Positions 46,948 to 57,798 of a stretch of 64,000 bases of DNA are shown one piece after another. The number at the start of each line of letters is the position of its first letter. Position 1 is the first letter of the stretch. The stretch is from Pomphorhynchus laevis (lineage: Eukaryota > Acanthocephala > Palaeacanthocephala > Echinorhynchida > Pomphorhynchidae), in contig WNNJ02002964.1 in assembly GCA_012934845.2 (NCBI GenBank), positions 29,881 through 93,880 of the forward strand, in the 5' to 3' direction. The translations under genes and the position numbers were made by a program. The notes under the pieces were generated by a model. It saw only the letters and a list, made by a program, of their open reading frames with translations, ran no database searches and was not told the origin of the DNA.

Positions 46948-49869
46948 CTATATCCAACGTCGAACCCTGTTTTTGAAAGCGAGGAAATTGGTGATGGCAG
47001 CGATAGGTTCAGGCAAACTATTCCAAACATCTACTGCCCGTTCAGACAGTCTGTAAAATTTTCGCAGCTTACCCGGTAATTTTTTAAAAAGCATCTTACA
47101 ATGGCCTCGCAATCTCGAATTATCTCGAAATCTAACTACACCCAAAGGAAAGCCATCAGCTGAATGTACAATTTTCCAAAGTGTAATCAGATCAAGAAAA
47201 AGATACCGATACCTCACTGATAAAACGTTCAAACATCTTAATCTTGAAATAAAGCTTCCTTGACAACACATCCGAGAAGCTCGTCTCATTACACTTTCCA
47301 AGTTATTCAACTCACTCCTGGTCGTTGGAAAGGTTGCCTGTACACAATACTCAAGATGTGGTCTTACTAGGGCACAATAAAGTTTGGCGAAGATTTGCGG
47401 CGATAATTTTGCAAAAGTCATTTTTATGCAGTATAAGGCACGTATCGCTTTTAACCGCGCGTGATCACTATTTGCTCTTGTCTTTAGCGATTCGTGAATT
47501 ATCACTCCCAGGTCGGGATGTTCTGAGACTCGCTTGATTGAGTGTCCATTTATTTTGTAATCGAAATGAGTTTTATCTCTACCCAATCTGATCCATACAC
47601 ATTTTGTCGCGTTGAGTATCAAGCCAGTGCTATTACACCAAGTCCCGATACGGTTAAGGTCACATTGTAAAAATTCACAATCCGCCTCGTTTTGGGTTGT
47701 TGCCCATATTTTAACATCGTCAGCAAATGCCAGGTGAGGACACTTTAACCTTAGGAGTAGGTCATTCAAAAAGATGATAAAGAGAAGTGGACCTAGGACC
47801 GTGCCCTGAGGAACACCCGAATGAACACGTCGAGCTGTTGACAAAACTTCATCTAATCGCACAACGAATGATCGATCCTCGAGAAATGTCTTAATCCAGT
47901 TGCAAATTGTCGTAGGTACACCGTAATGACGTAGTAGTGAATCTAAACCAGCATGTGGAACTCTATCAAAGGCCTTAGAGAAATCAAGAAATATTATATC
48001 AACTGTAAGACCCGAACTAAGAGCAGCTACCCAATGTTCGCGAGCATTCAACAGATTAGTTAGGCACGAGCGACCAGGTCGGAAGCCGTGCTGAGAATCA
48101 TCAAGAATTTGATATAAATTTAGATGTTCACGTATTCTCTTCGCAATGAGTCTCTCCATAATTTTAGAAATAACACTGGTAAGACTAATTGGTCTAAAAT
48201 CTGAACAAGTTAGTGCCAACTGTTTCTTTGGAATAGGTACAACAATTGCCCTTTTCCAATCATCAGGAATCCACGAATACTGTAAGCTTCGATGAAATAG
48301 AGACGTAAGGCTTGGAGCAATAATGTGCGACAGAGTACGCAAAAGAAAAGGGGATACACCATCTGGTCCTGCAGAGCCAAAACTATTTAATTTATGGAGT
48401 TCAGACTGAACTTCAATGACATTAATAGGAGATATTGGTAAGTTAGATTGTAAGTTGGGCGGGTACTGTATCTGGTCAATATTCGATTGCGAGGATGGAG
48501 ATACTACAAAACTGCTTGCAAGAGCTTCCACAATAGCCTCCTTGTCAACTACATCACCACTTTCTAAACGTACACAATTAATCGTAGAAGGTAGGATTCG
48601 ACGATGTCTAACGTATGCCCAAAAACGTTTAGGTGACCTGTTAATGTCAGAAGCAATACCCTCTTCAAATGTTTTTCTTTTTGAGCGTTTTAGTTGGTTG
48701 CATAGATTGCGAAGAGTTTTGTACTCACGGTACGTAACAGTGTTACGTTGAGAGATTCGCCATAATCGATTTCTTTCCTTTATCGTAGTCTCCAACTCAT
48801 TGTCGAACCACAATGGCGTTGTCGTCTTGTAAGCCCTATTTCTTATTGGTGCAAACGTATCCGAAATGGTTATGAGGTTACTGGTCACTAACGATAAATG
48901 ATCATCAATTGGAAGATCAGCAGATCCGAAGTTCAGCTGATGACTATAGAGTTGGAGATCTTCCACATTTACTCGATTCCAATTACGCCTTCCGATGCCA
49001 CTGCACTTAGATCGTCGTTGTAAAGTGTGAGCAATCTGTACTGAAATCACACAATGGTCACTGGTTCCTAAAGGAGACTCGAAATCAACTCTGATTACAT
49101 CTTCAATGCGCTTGGTAAACCCAAGATCTAATATTGTCTCTGGTTGAGACGATATACATGTTGGCTGATTAATATGTTGGATCAGGAGAAGCTCTGCCAG
49201 CAAGAATTCAGCAAGCTCGCAGTTTTCGACATTATAGTAATACCGGTTGTTACTAATCCAGTTAACTTGAGGAAGATTAAAATCCCCAATAAGGAAGAAA
49301 TAATTTGAGGAGCAGAATGATCTTAACTGATTTTTCAGAAGATCTAACTGTGTATGAACTGAGGGTGATCTGTATACGACGCAAATATCTATTGAACAAT
49401 GAGTATCATTGACGCAGAATGACAATAACTCGAATGAATAGTGATCATCGCACAATTCAGTAATCTTCGTAATTGATAAGGTGTTTTTAATATAAGCAGC
49501 AACACCCCCGCCACGACGACCTGCAACTCTATCTGCTCTCAAAAGTCGATACCCAGAGATAGCCATAAGGTCATCATTAATTTGATAATGAAGCCATGAC
49601 TCAGAAATGCAAAACACGTCAAAATCTTTAAAAGATATAAACTGCTGCACTTCAGACAATTGAGCAGGTAAGCTTCTGATATTGGAGTAACCTACCACCA
49701 GAGGACATTCATTATTACATATTCTCTCTGAACAATTAGATGGCAACTTCCTTTCCAAACATATATCCACTAGATGTCCAATCATGGCGTTGTAAGGTCT
49801 AGAGAAAGATTGATCGATCTCCATCGAACTGCAGGACGCCACCTCACAACCCGAAAATTTCGAATGCAC
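46948..49869 (-). CDS. CR1-like LINE ORF2, intact endonuclease-reverse transcriptase (973 aa)
   Basis: A single open frame. APE-like endonuclease, residues about 58-280: YSNIRSL (Asn 63), CISESW (Glu 90), RRGGGV (119-123), VVYRSPS, IGDFNLP (Asp 196, Asn 198) and LGTSDHC (Asp 271, His 272). A linker carries WFDNELE and an LKRSKRKTFE stretch. Reverse transcriptase about 480-790: DFRPISLTSVISKIMERL, HGFRPGRSC, IFLDFSKAFDRVP (Asp 629), GVPQGTVLGPLLF (685-697) and LAFADDVKIW (Asp 717 and 718). The C-terminus has a LWNSLP-like VWNSLPEPI end, as in CR1. All catalytic residues I can place are present, so the enzyme may be active. Confidence 0.92.
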   Translation of the reverse strand: MHSKFSGCEVASCSSMEIDQSFSRPYNAMIGHLVDICLERKLPSNCSERICNNECPLVVGYSNIRSLPAQLSEVQQFISFKDFDVFCISESWLHYQINDDLMAISGYRLLRADRVAGRRGGGVAAYIKNTLSITKITELCDDHYSFELLSFCVNDTHCSIDICVVYRSPSVHTQLDLLKNQLRSFCSSNYFFLIGDFNLPQVNWISNNRYYYNVENCELAEFLLAELLLIQHINQPTCISSQPETILDLGFTKRIEDVIRVDFESPLGTSDHCVISVQIAHTLQRRSKCSGIGRRNWNRVNVEDLQLYSHQLNFGSADLPIDDHLSLVTSNLITISDTFAPIRNRAYKTTTPLWFDNELETTIKERNRLWRISQRNTVTYREYKTLRNLCNQLKRSKRKTFEEGIASDINRSPKRFWAYVRHRRILPSTINCVRLESGDVVDKEAIVEALASSFVVSPSSQSNIDQIQYPPNLQSNLPISPINVIEVQSELHKLNSFGSAGPDGVSPFLLRTLSHIIAPSLTSLFHRSLQYSWIPDDWKRAIVVPIPKKQLALTCSDFRPISLTSVISKIMERLIAKRIREHLNLYQILDDSQHGFRPGRSCLTNLLNAREHWVAALSSGLTVDIIFLDFSKAFDRVPHAGLDSLLRHYGVPTTICNWIKTFLEDRSFVVRLDEVLSTARRVHSGVPQGTVLGPLLFIIFLNDLLLRLKCPHLAFADDVKIWATTQNEADCEFLQCDLNRIGTWCNSTGLILNATKCVWIRLGRDKTHFDYKINGHSIKRVSEHPDLGVIIHESLKTRANSDHARLKAIRALYCIKMTFAKLSPQIFAKLYCALVRPHLEYCVQATFPTTRSELNNLESVMRRASRMCCQGSFISRLRCLNVLSVRYRYLFLDLITLWKIVHSADGFPLGVVRFRDNSRLRGHCKMLFKKLPGKLRKFYRLSERAVDVWNSLPEPIAAITNFLAFKNRVRRWI

Positions 49870-51017
49870 AGATTCGATTCACCGTTTTGCAGCCTGTAAT
49901 GAAGTTCCGCCTTGATATCCTTCAATTTTTGCCTGTCTTCGAGAGAAAGATCACGTAAAATTCGTATTTTGTTACCTTTAAGTCGATAACCACGGTCTAA
50001 AAGACACTTTGCTTGCTCTGCCGATCCTAACACAACCTTTAGCAATCGTGATCTATCGTTTTTCTTACCCAACCTATAGAGCTGCCTTACTAAAATAGAC
50101 GATGCGACCTCTTCCTCACCTTTTTCGAGCAAATTAGAAAAGAACACACGTAAACCGGCAATATCATCATCAAGCCGCTCCTGTGCACTTGAGGCTGATG
50201 ACTCATCTAAACCCCAAATAAGTATGTTACAGCCCCTATTTAATGTATGATTGCGATCTGTGTGACTTTTATTATCAAAATACGTTTTTTTGCTGAAAGA
50301 ATCGCTGCCGTCACCACCCTCATCCGGTTTGCTTCTTGCGTCTCGCCCTTGTTCCATCTCATTTGAACAAATACACTTGAAAGCTGAGTGAACATTATCT
50401 ATATCGACGTCTGTATCATTGTGTGAAGCTCGTTCATCGGTGACTCCAGTTATACCGATTTCATTGCGATAATCATTAATCACCGATATAGACGATACTT
50501 CGTAATTGTCCGATACCTTCAAAGCATCATTGTCCAGCGACACCGACGGCTCACCACTAACAACCGATATTGACGACGCACTATTGCCTTCAAATTTCTT
50601 ACTCAACGTTTGCATCACGCGTGAATTTGGATGACCTTTTTTCCAGATACGGGATGAACTTGGTATTTCGCTATTTGTATTTTTAGTGTTCTGAACGTGA
50701 AACTCTTGAATGGGTATATCTTTATAGGTATCTGATTCGCCAGAACTTTGTACTTCCCGATCGATGCAACTTTTTGAATATGTGTTCCTTTCCGAAGCAT
50801 TTGTAGATATTTTCTCGTCACAATGGCCCTTCAAATGAATTAGCAAAGATGCGCAGCAGTACCCACAGTAAAATGATTTATTCGATAGCGCAGATTTCTT
50901 TTCCTCCGGAAACGATACACTTGTCCACACACTACAATCTTCACTAGAACATTGAATCTGATGATCCACAAACTTTGTTGCAATAGCTCGCTTTGTAGTC
51001 TTCCTCTGTTTGACCAT
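49782..51017 (-). CDS. CR1-like LINE ORF1 protein, intact (411 aa)
   Basis: Start MVKQRKTTKRAIATKF. The C4 finger has Cys 23, 28, 51 and 54 with SVWTSVSFP between the pairs and FYCGYCCASL at the end. The middle is acidic and Ser-rich without predicted folds. The C-terminal domain (about 285-405) shows NILIWGLDES, VRQLYRLGKKND, SRLLKVVLGS, LLDRGYRLKGNKIRILRDLS and NGESNLCIRNFRVVR. It is a CR1-type RNA-binding partner of ORF2. The final 88 nt overlap ORF2 in another frame. Confidence 0.9.
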   Translation of the reverse strand: MVKQRKTTKRAIATKFVDHQIQCSSEDCSVWTSVSFPEEKKSALSNKSFYCGYCCASLLIHLKGHCDEKISTNASERNTYSKSCIDREVQSSGESDTYKDIPIQEFHVQNTKNTNSEIPSSSRIWKKGHPNSRVMQTLSKKFEGNSASSISVVSGEPSVSLDNDALKVSDNYEVSSISVINDYRNEIGITGVTDERASHNDTDVDIDNVHSAFKCICSNEMEQGRDARSKPDEGGDGSDSFSKKTYFDNKSHTDRNHTLNRGCNILIWGLDESSASSAQERLDDDIAGLRVFFSNLLEKGEEEVASSILVRQLYRLGKKNDRSRLLKVVLGSAEQAKCLLDRGYRLKGNKIRILRDLSLEDRQKLKDIKAELHYRLQNGESNLCIRNFRVVRWRPAVRWRSINLSLDLTTP

Positions 51018-51119
51018 GATGTTTGATATTGGTTCTTCGGTATAATTGGAACCAATAGTTGTATGTTATTATATTGTATGTTATTTATTGTATGTTTATA
51101 AGAAACCAAAATTTTTTTT

Positions 51120-51858
51120 TAACGAAAAAATCTGCATCCCACCAATAGGAAATAGTTACCACTCGACAATAATTTTAAAGTTAGATCTATGTTCTTATAA
51201 GAGATTGCATGTTCTTCTCAGAGTCAATGCCTTTAAAGCTAATTTTCCTTCTATTTGTAATTCTCTTAGTGAGGTTATTTGGCCTGATCCATAAATATAT
51301 GATGTCAATTATTCTTGGTCTTATCTAGTAAAAACACTTGGCCACCTGCTTGAAATAAACGCTCCTAAAATAAAAATTAAAAATCGTTTAGTTCCAACAT
51401 GGTTTTCATCCAGTTACGTTGCTCTCATATCTAAACGTTCTTTGGCTTGGAATCGATTTCGTTGTACAGGGCTTGATTTCAATCGTTACAAAAGCATACG
51501 TAATCAATGTACATCACTAAAGCACTTGCGTCTTTGATATGAGGAATCGATGATATATCGTGCAGTGCATAACCCAAAACTACTTGATGCACATATAAAT
51601 AGGAACCGAAAACTTAGATGTAGTATTCTTCCAATGTATGATGAGGTCAATAATATTATTTTTGATGACTCTAGACGTGCAAATATTCTTGCATCGTTTT
51701 TTGCAGAACAATTTGTCGAGTGTGAAGATTTCCTCGTCAGGTTAAATCCAGTAGCGATATTACTATACCGTTTTCCATATACGGCGTCGCTTGTGCACTT
51801 TCTACGTTGCCCATTCATATCAGTCCTGGTCCAGATAATTTACTATATGTTGTAATAA
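51120..51858 (+). mobile_element. CR1-like endonuclease and linker fragment, right half
   Basis: Continues the 46.24-46.83-kb fragment: PPIGNSYHSTIIL (the SDH box, here SYH), then SEVIWPDP, SSYVALISKRSLAWNRFR and VHNPKLLDAHINRNRKL. It ends at SPGPDNLLYV, the start of the RT, where the L2-like copy I follows. Several stops. The rest of the RT was not found on the far side. Confidence 0.7.
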
Positions 51859-51861
51859 TAC

Positions 51862-54730
51862 AATAATTTATTTAACGTGGCAAATGCGTGCAAAATGCAC
51901 GCTAACATGACCACTAACAAACAAGAAAAATATCAAAAGTCACAGATAATTAGTTAATTGTTGAAATTGAATTGGATTTGGCGTTTGAAGCACGGCATAG
52001 ATGTTGATTGGCGGATATGAATAGGCAGTTGATTCCACGAGATAGGAACAGCCACAACGAAGGAGCGGAAGCCAAAATAGGTAGAGTAGATTGGGACATG
52101 TAAAAGAAGGGCATTACGGGAACGCAGAGCACAATACACAGTACGAGAATTTTCGAGAAAAGCAAGGTTGAGAAATGAAGGGGTATGATAAGTTATAAGG
52201 CGAAAAGCAATGATAAGAAGACGAATTTGAACACGACAATAAATGGTAGGCAAATCAAGATAAACAAGATAGTGGGATGTATGATCAAAACGACGAAGAC
52301 GAAGGAGAACATGGACGGCAGCGTTGATGATGCGTTGTAAAGGAAGAAGAGTGGATTTAGGTGAGTTGGAAAATAGACTAAGACAGTAATCAAGTCTTGA
52401 GAAAAGAAGAGAAGATATGAGAGTCATACAAGAAGGGAAATCGATCAATCTACGAACTTGACGGAGATTGCGGAGTATCAAGGTAGATGAGCGTACTTTA
52501 TCACTAACGAAAGGTTTAAGTGAAAGTCGGTTGTCAAAATGGAAGCCTAGGAAAACGAGATTATCAACGATAGGAAGAATTGTAGAATTTAATGATAGGG
52601 AGGGAGGTTCGAAACCGAGGCGTCGAGGTAGGATCCACATAATTTTAGATTTATCAGGATTCAGAGAAAGGCGAAGGGAAGAAAGATGATTTGAAATTGA
52701 GACAAGACAGCTGGAAACAGAAACACTAATATCATGAATACGATAAGCAGGTGCGTGAGCATAGATGAGAATGTCGTCAGCATATTGCATAACATGGAAA
52801 TTAAATTTATGAGAAATCGAAGACAAGTCACCGAGAAGAAGAGAGAAAAGCATAGGGACTAATACGGAGCCTTGTGGAACACCGTTTGGGATGGATGAAG
52901 GATGGGAGAGAGAAGAGTTAGAATAGATGCGAAATGTACGGTTTGATAGATATGAAGAAAACCATGATACAGTGGGTAAAGAGAAGCCATAATCATGACG
53001 AAGGCGATGTAGAATAATCGAGTGATCGACGATGTCAAAAGCAGACGATAGATCAAGAGAAACTATGACACTACATAATTTATGATCGCGCGAGATGAGT
53101 AAGTCATTATAAACTTTAAGACAGACAATTTCAGTAGAGTGATTAGAGTGACAAGCGGCTTGGAAGGGAGGAAACAAGTTAGAGGAAAAGAGATATGTAT
53201 TAACTTGCTTGAGAACGAGACGCTCAAGGAGTTTAGAGAGGCTTGGGAGAAGTGAGATTAGACGGTACGAATATGGTAGTGAGGAGTCGTGAGATTGCTT
53301 TTTGATGTGAGGGCGAACAGTGGCGCATTTACAGATGGAAGGAAATTTACGGCTACGGACGGACGAGTTGAACAATGTGGTTAGGAAGGGTGAGATAGAG
53401 GAGCCGATATTTTTAAGCAAGTGAGTGGGAATCAGGTTAGAGGGAGAGATTTTATTAGGTAATGACAGCAGAACCGAAGTGACTTCATCGGATGAAACGG
53501 GAAGGTGGAATAGCTCTGGGAAGGAAGCATTTAAAGAGTACGAGGGTACAAGGGGGCTGTGGGTAGTAGGGACGGTAAATTAGATGGCTTAGTTTGTAGA
53601 TAAGAAGAAAATTCATCAGGATTTATATTACAAGGGGTAGATGATCGTGAAAGAATTGAGTTTAAGATTTTCCAATGAGATTTCGAGTTGGAAGATGACT
53701 CGAGTTGATTTCGCCAAAAGATAGTACGTTTAGTAAGTATAAGAATAAGATGTGAAAGACGTAGAGAAAAGTAGGAATCACGGAGATTTGGAGGGAGGGA
53801 GTTGGGAGAACGTTTAAGAAAGCGATTATACACACGAAAAGAGTGACGGAGTCGACGCTTAGAAAGACTACAGTCAGAATCGAACCAGGGAGCATGGCGC
53901 AAGCGCTGAGAGCGTCGGAGTCGACTAGGCAGAAGTTTATTGATGATAGACATAAGTTCAGAATCAAACAGAATGCAGAGATAATCGGGAGAGAGATTGT
54001 TAAGAGGAAGTGAAAAGAGTGAAGAATTGAGTAAGGCTGTGTAGAGAATAGGGATCTCGAGAAGTTTCCAGAGTCGACTTGGTGTGGATATTGGTGGAGG
54101 CGGAGAAGGAGGATGGGGACGAGTAAGAGTAAGAGTGACAAGGAAATGATCGGACAAACCGGGATCAGTAATTGACAAGGAAGTATAGTCATTGAAGCAG
54201 TTAGGGACAGCAATGATGTCGAGAGCACCGCCGAGAATATGAGTTGGGCTTGTTGAAAGTAATTTATAGTTAAAATCAGAAAAAAGATTAGTTAAAGTGA
54301 TAGAGTCAGAGTCAGCCGGGCGGTCAAGTCGAATGTTAAAGTCACCGAGAACAAAAGAAGGAGTATAAGACAATGAACAGTGAGACATAAGATCTGCAAG
54401 GTCGTTAAAGAAGATACGTGAGGGGGCAACTGAACCTGGACGGTATACAATCACAAGTTCCAGAGGGAAAGGATTTGATAATCTGCATATGAGTAATTCG
54501 ATCGAGGTGTAGCGGATGTTAACGTTAATTTTACGTAAAGACATTGGGTGACTAGCAATGGCAACTATACCGCCATGGTTAGAAGCAGTAGATGTATGAG
54601 ATGAAATTTGACGAGCTGATTCAACTAGAGAACAACCAGAGCGACATAGACGACGAATAGCAATATCGTCGGAGTCAGAGTGCCAGGATTCGGTAATGCA
54701 GAGAATATCGATAGATAATTAATCGAAGAT
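51862..54730 (-). mobile_element. L2-like LINE, copy I, best preserved ORF2
   Basis: Minus strand. The endonuclease runs from ILCITESWHSD and NHGGIVAIASHP (54.55-54.71 kb) through VLGDFNIRL and DPGLSDHFLV. A basic linker HAPWFDSDCSLSKRRLR leads to the [71 protein letters not shown] and AVHVLLRLRRFDHTS. Only one frameshift, near 53.54-53.56 kb, separates the 337-codon and 488-codon open parts. FDIVDH, YADD and the C-terminal LDYC/LQRIINAA/WNQLP series are typical of the L2 clade. The 3' tail hairpin is GCGTGC...GCACGC. The 5' end is truncated or uncertain, and no ORF1 is seen. Confidence 0.9.
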
Positions 54731-55234
54731 ATAGAGGAGCATATCAAGGAGCATATATTTGTGTTATACATGTTACCGTTATTCATGTTTTGTCAAATGA
54801 CAAAATAATTGTTGATAACAAAGTTATTCTGTTTTTTATATGAATACTATATCTTATATTCGTTCGGTTAAGAATTGAATCTATTAATCAAGAAATATTT
54901 TTTTTATTTTTATAATTCCCGGTATATTTCTTTATATTTACGCTCAAGTGAGTATGTTTTAAAATACGCCTCTAACTTTGGTTATCAATATTATTCGATT
55001 GCTACCTCTTTAGACTTAAAACTACTTACCTGTCCATTTTAATATTTCTACTTCCTTCACATCCTACAAGCGTCTTCTCAAATTCTTAATCTCAGATAGC
55101 AACTAACCATTTCTGTTGTCTCTAATTTCATACTTTAATAAAACTTCATTGTTTTATGTACGTTTTAGTGTATTAATTTTGGTGAACTTGCATGCCGTCA
55201 TTTGACCTCAGCCATTAAAAATATGTATTATTAT
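54731..55234. other. No feature recognised
   Basis: AT-rich DNA between two minus-strand LINEs. I looked here for the missing RT of the split CR1-like fragment and did not see it. Confidence 0.45.
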
Positions 55235-57508
55235 CATTATTATGTAGACAACGTTACGAGCATAGCTCAGAGTTGATGACAAATTGATAGTCATAATAAA
55301 ACAAAAAGAGAAAAACAAAAACAAATCAGTCAACAATTTAAAATAATCTGTCGTTGAAAGAGCTCATGAGTTGCCGCATTTACAATATCATCGCTTAAAC
55401 GAGTCCATGAATTTATTATTCGTTGTCCAAATTGAATCGTCCTAGAATGTACTATTCGTATGCGACTAAGATAAAACGAGTGACCTCACAAAACTGGAGT
55501 TGATTGAATGTTGAAGAGCCCACGCAACACATGGTGATCATTGTGAAATACCTCCCATACAAGACACAAATCCCGCGATTCACGAATATCACATAACGAC
55601 TGCATATTTAAAGACGGAAGACGGTCCTCGTAAGGAAGTTCTCTTAAAGAATGTACTAACTTTGTTGCCCTACGTAGCACCTTCTCAAGTCGAGTAATCT
55701 CATTTATGGTTCGAGGGTATGAACATTGAGAAGCATATAACAAATGGCTTAGTACAAAAGCGTTTGCAAGAACTCTAAAAGAACGTGGACTCACATAGCT
55801 GAGTGATCGGCGAAGGAAACCAACCATACGCATAGCCTTCGAACAAATGTACTCAGTGTTTTGGCGAGTGGAGAAATCATCCGTTATCGATACACCAAGA
55901 TCTTTATAGCTCGAAACCAATTTAATCACTAGATCCCCGAGATGATATATCGGCACTGGAACAATATTACGTGATCGAATGTGCATGCAAGTGCACTTCG
56001 AGGCATTAACAGACAGACCATTAGAACGTGCCCACTTAAGAACCGTGTAAATATCTCAGTGAAGAATGCTTCTATCATAATCCGACTTGATGGCTCTCCA
56101 AATTTTTAAATCGTCTGCAAATAATAATGAGTGCGAACTTATTACACTGAGGAGATCGTTGATAAAAATACAAAACATCAGAGGACCCAATACAGACCCT
56201 TGCGGGACACCGGCATAAACTGGATAATGCTCGGAAAGGGTACCGTGAATGGCGACCTGGTATGTGCGACTAGAAAAAAAGTTGTATATCCAACGAATAA
56301 TAATTGGATTGATGTTTAATGCACTCATCGTCATAATCAACTTATCATGGGGTACATGATCAAATGCTTTGGAAAAGTCAAAAATATGACATCTACAGCA
56401 TACCCCTCATCAACTGTGGAATTCCAACTTTCCTGTGCCAATAAAAGGTTGGTTACTGTCGAACAGTTTTTACGGAATCCGTGCTGATTAGTAGAAAGTA
56501 ACCTGTATGATTCTAGGTAGTTACTGATTATCCGATAAAGTAATCTCTCTAATACACGACACGATACAGAGGTTAAACTAACCGGTCGGTAGTTATGATC
56601 GATCATCTTTCTTATGAAGCGGCTTAATGATAGAACGTTTCCATGCATTCGGGACTATACCGTAATATAATGATGCTATAAATATCCTATATAAAGGCGC
56701 AGCAATTATATCATGAAGATTCTTCAGATATAATTATGGAAGTAAATCTGGGCAAATCTGGGTCCGACAGTTTCAGTCGTCTAAACTCGTTCATAACATC
56801 TTGAATTGTGAACAAGTGAAGAATATCAAAAATTGACGAATTAATACGAGTAATTTCTATACGAAGAGAAGTAGTAGCTAATACGAGAAATTTACGACCA
56901 AATGCAGTAGCAATATCGAAATGATCTAATAAAGTGCGTCCATTGTTTCTAATGATGGAGCTAGAAGGTCGAACATTACTTTTAAAATTTGCATATTTAA
57001 ATAAGATGTTAGGATTGTTGGCTGACTTTCCTACCATTACTTGTTCAAATTGCCGCTTTTTAAGTATCTTGAGATATGTGAAATGATTCCGATACTTTTT
57101 AAATGACCTATAATCAGTTTCTCCATTCCTATACCTTACGAATTTTTGCTTCTTGGATCTCAATGCCTCCTGAAGCTCATTATCAAACCAAGGATTTGTG
57201 CGTGCACTGGCAGTTGCTATCTTACGAGGTGAGAAACGTAGAAGGAGCGAGATCATTAGAGTTTCAAATTGTTGCCAAGATGATTCAACTCCAAAAATCA
57301 ATGGATCATACCAATTTGTACCGAGAAGGGATTGACGTACTAAACTGAAATTGGTTTTGAAACATTGTACTGGCATACATGAAGACTCAGATTGTGATAA
57401 TATATTAGATAAGTTTGTATTAAAGCGAATAACAGAATGATTCGAGCTGCCTAAGGGATCCAAATATGTTATATCAGCGACCAAATATTTATCGGAAGTA
57501 ATACAACT
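55235..57508 (-). mobile_element. CR1-like LINE, copy A3, 5' truncated
   Basis: Close relative of the 13.65-kb copy over its whole length, from the same 3' end (GTTGTCTACATAATAATG) to the endonuclease LDPLGSSNHSVIRF region, where it stops at about 57508. [21 protein letters not shown] and NYRPVSLTSVSCRVLERLL are readable in four broken frames. GSSDH has become GSSNH. ORF1 and the first third of ORF2 are missing. Confidence 0.85.
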
Positions 57509-57530
57509 ATGTTATCATATGTTATTATAT

Positions 57531-57683
57531 ATTGCCAAAGCTTTCGCCACGCTATGTTTTCGTCAGTGGCTCATTGTAAGTAGTTATAATTAATAATGTT
57601 TTAACTCCAGTTAAACATTCTTGATTATAACTACTTACAATGAGCCACTGACGAAGCCGTAACGCGGCGAAAGCTTTGACAAT
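57531..57683. repeat. Near-perfect 60-bp inverted repeat with hammerhead-like core
   Basis: Arms 57531-57590 and 57624-57683 are reverse complements at 54 of 60 positions; the 33-base spacer itself pairs (AATGTTTTAACT/AGTTAAACATT), so about 150 bp could fold as one hairpin. In each arm, read outward, CTGACGA is followed after 13-14 bases by GCGAAAGC. The right arm has a paired stem (GCCG/CGGC) between them, as in hammerhead stem II; the left arm does not. No clear cleavage triplet or stem III is visible. Confidence 0.65.
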
Positions 57684-57798
57684 ATAAAATAACTAACTCC
57701 GCCTTTGATGTGATTAACTTTTACATCTTAACAACATGAAGCTGAGAGATAAGCGGACATTTAATTCTATTATTATCATATGCTACAAATATAATCCG

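Larger units (their letters stand above)
46830..51111 (-). mobile_element. Intact-looking full-length CR1-like LINE, copy D
   Basis: Both ORFs are open and overlap by 88 nt. The 5' end has TTTTGGTTTCTTATAAACATAC, matching the 5' end of the 13.65-kb copy, so the element appears complete. The 3' UTR ends in CTTGAACTTGATAACTTGAT-like short repeats near 46.83-46.86 kb. It inserted into an older CR1-like endonuclease on the opposite strand. Among the elements here it is the best candidate for a mobile copy. Confidence 0.85.

Noticed and set aside
54731-55234. Continuation of the split CR1-like RT beyond the L2-like copy I
   Set aside because: No RT motif could be read in any frame.
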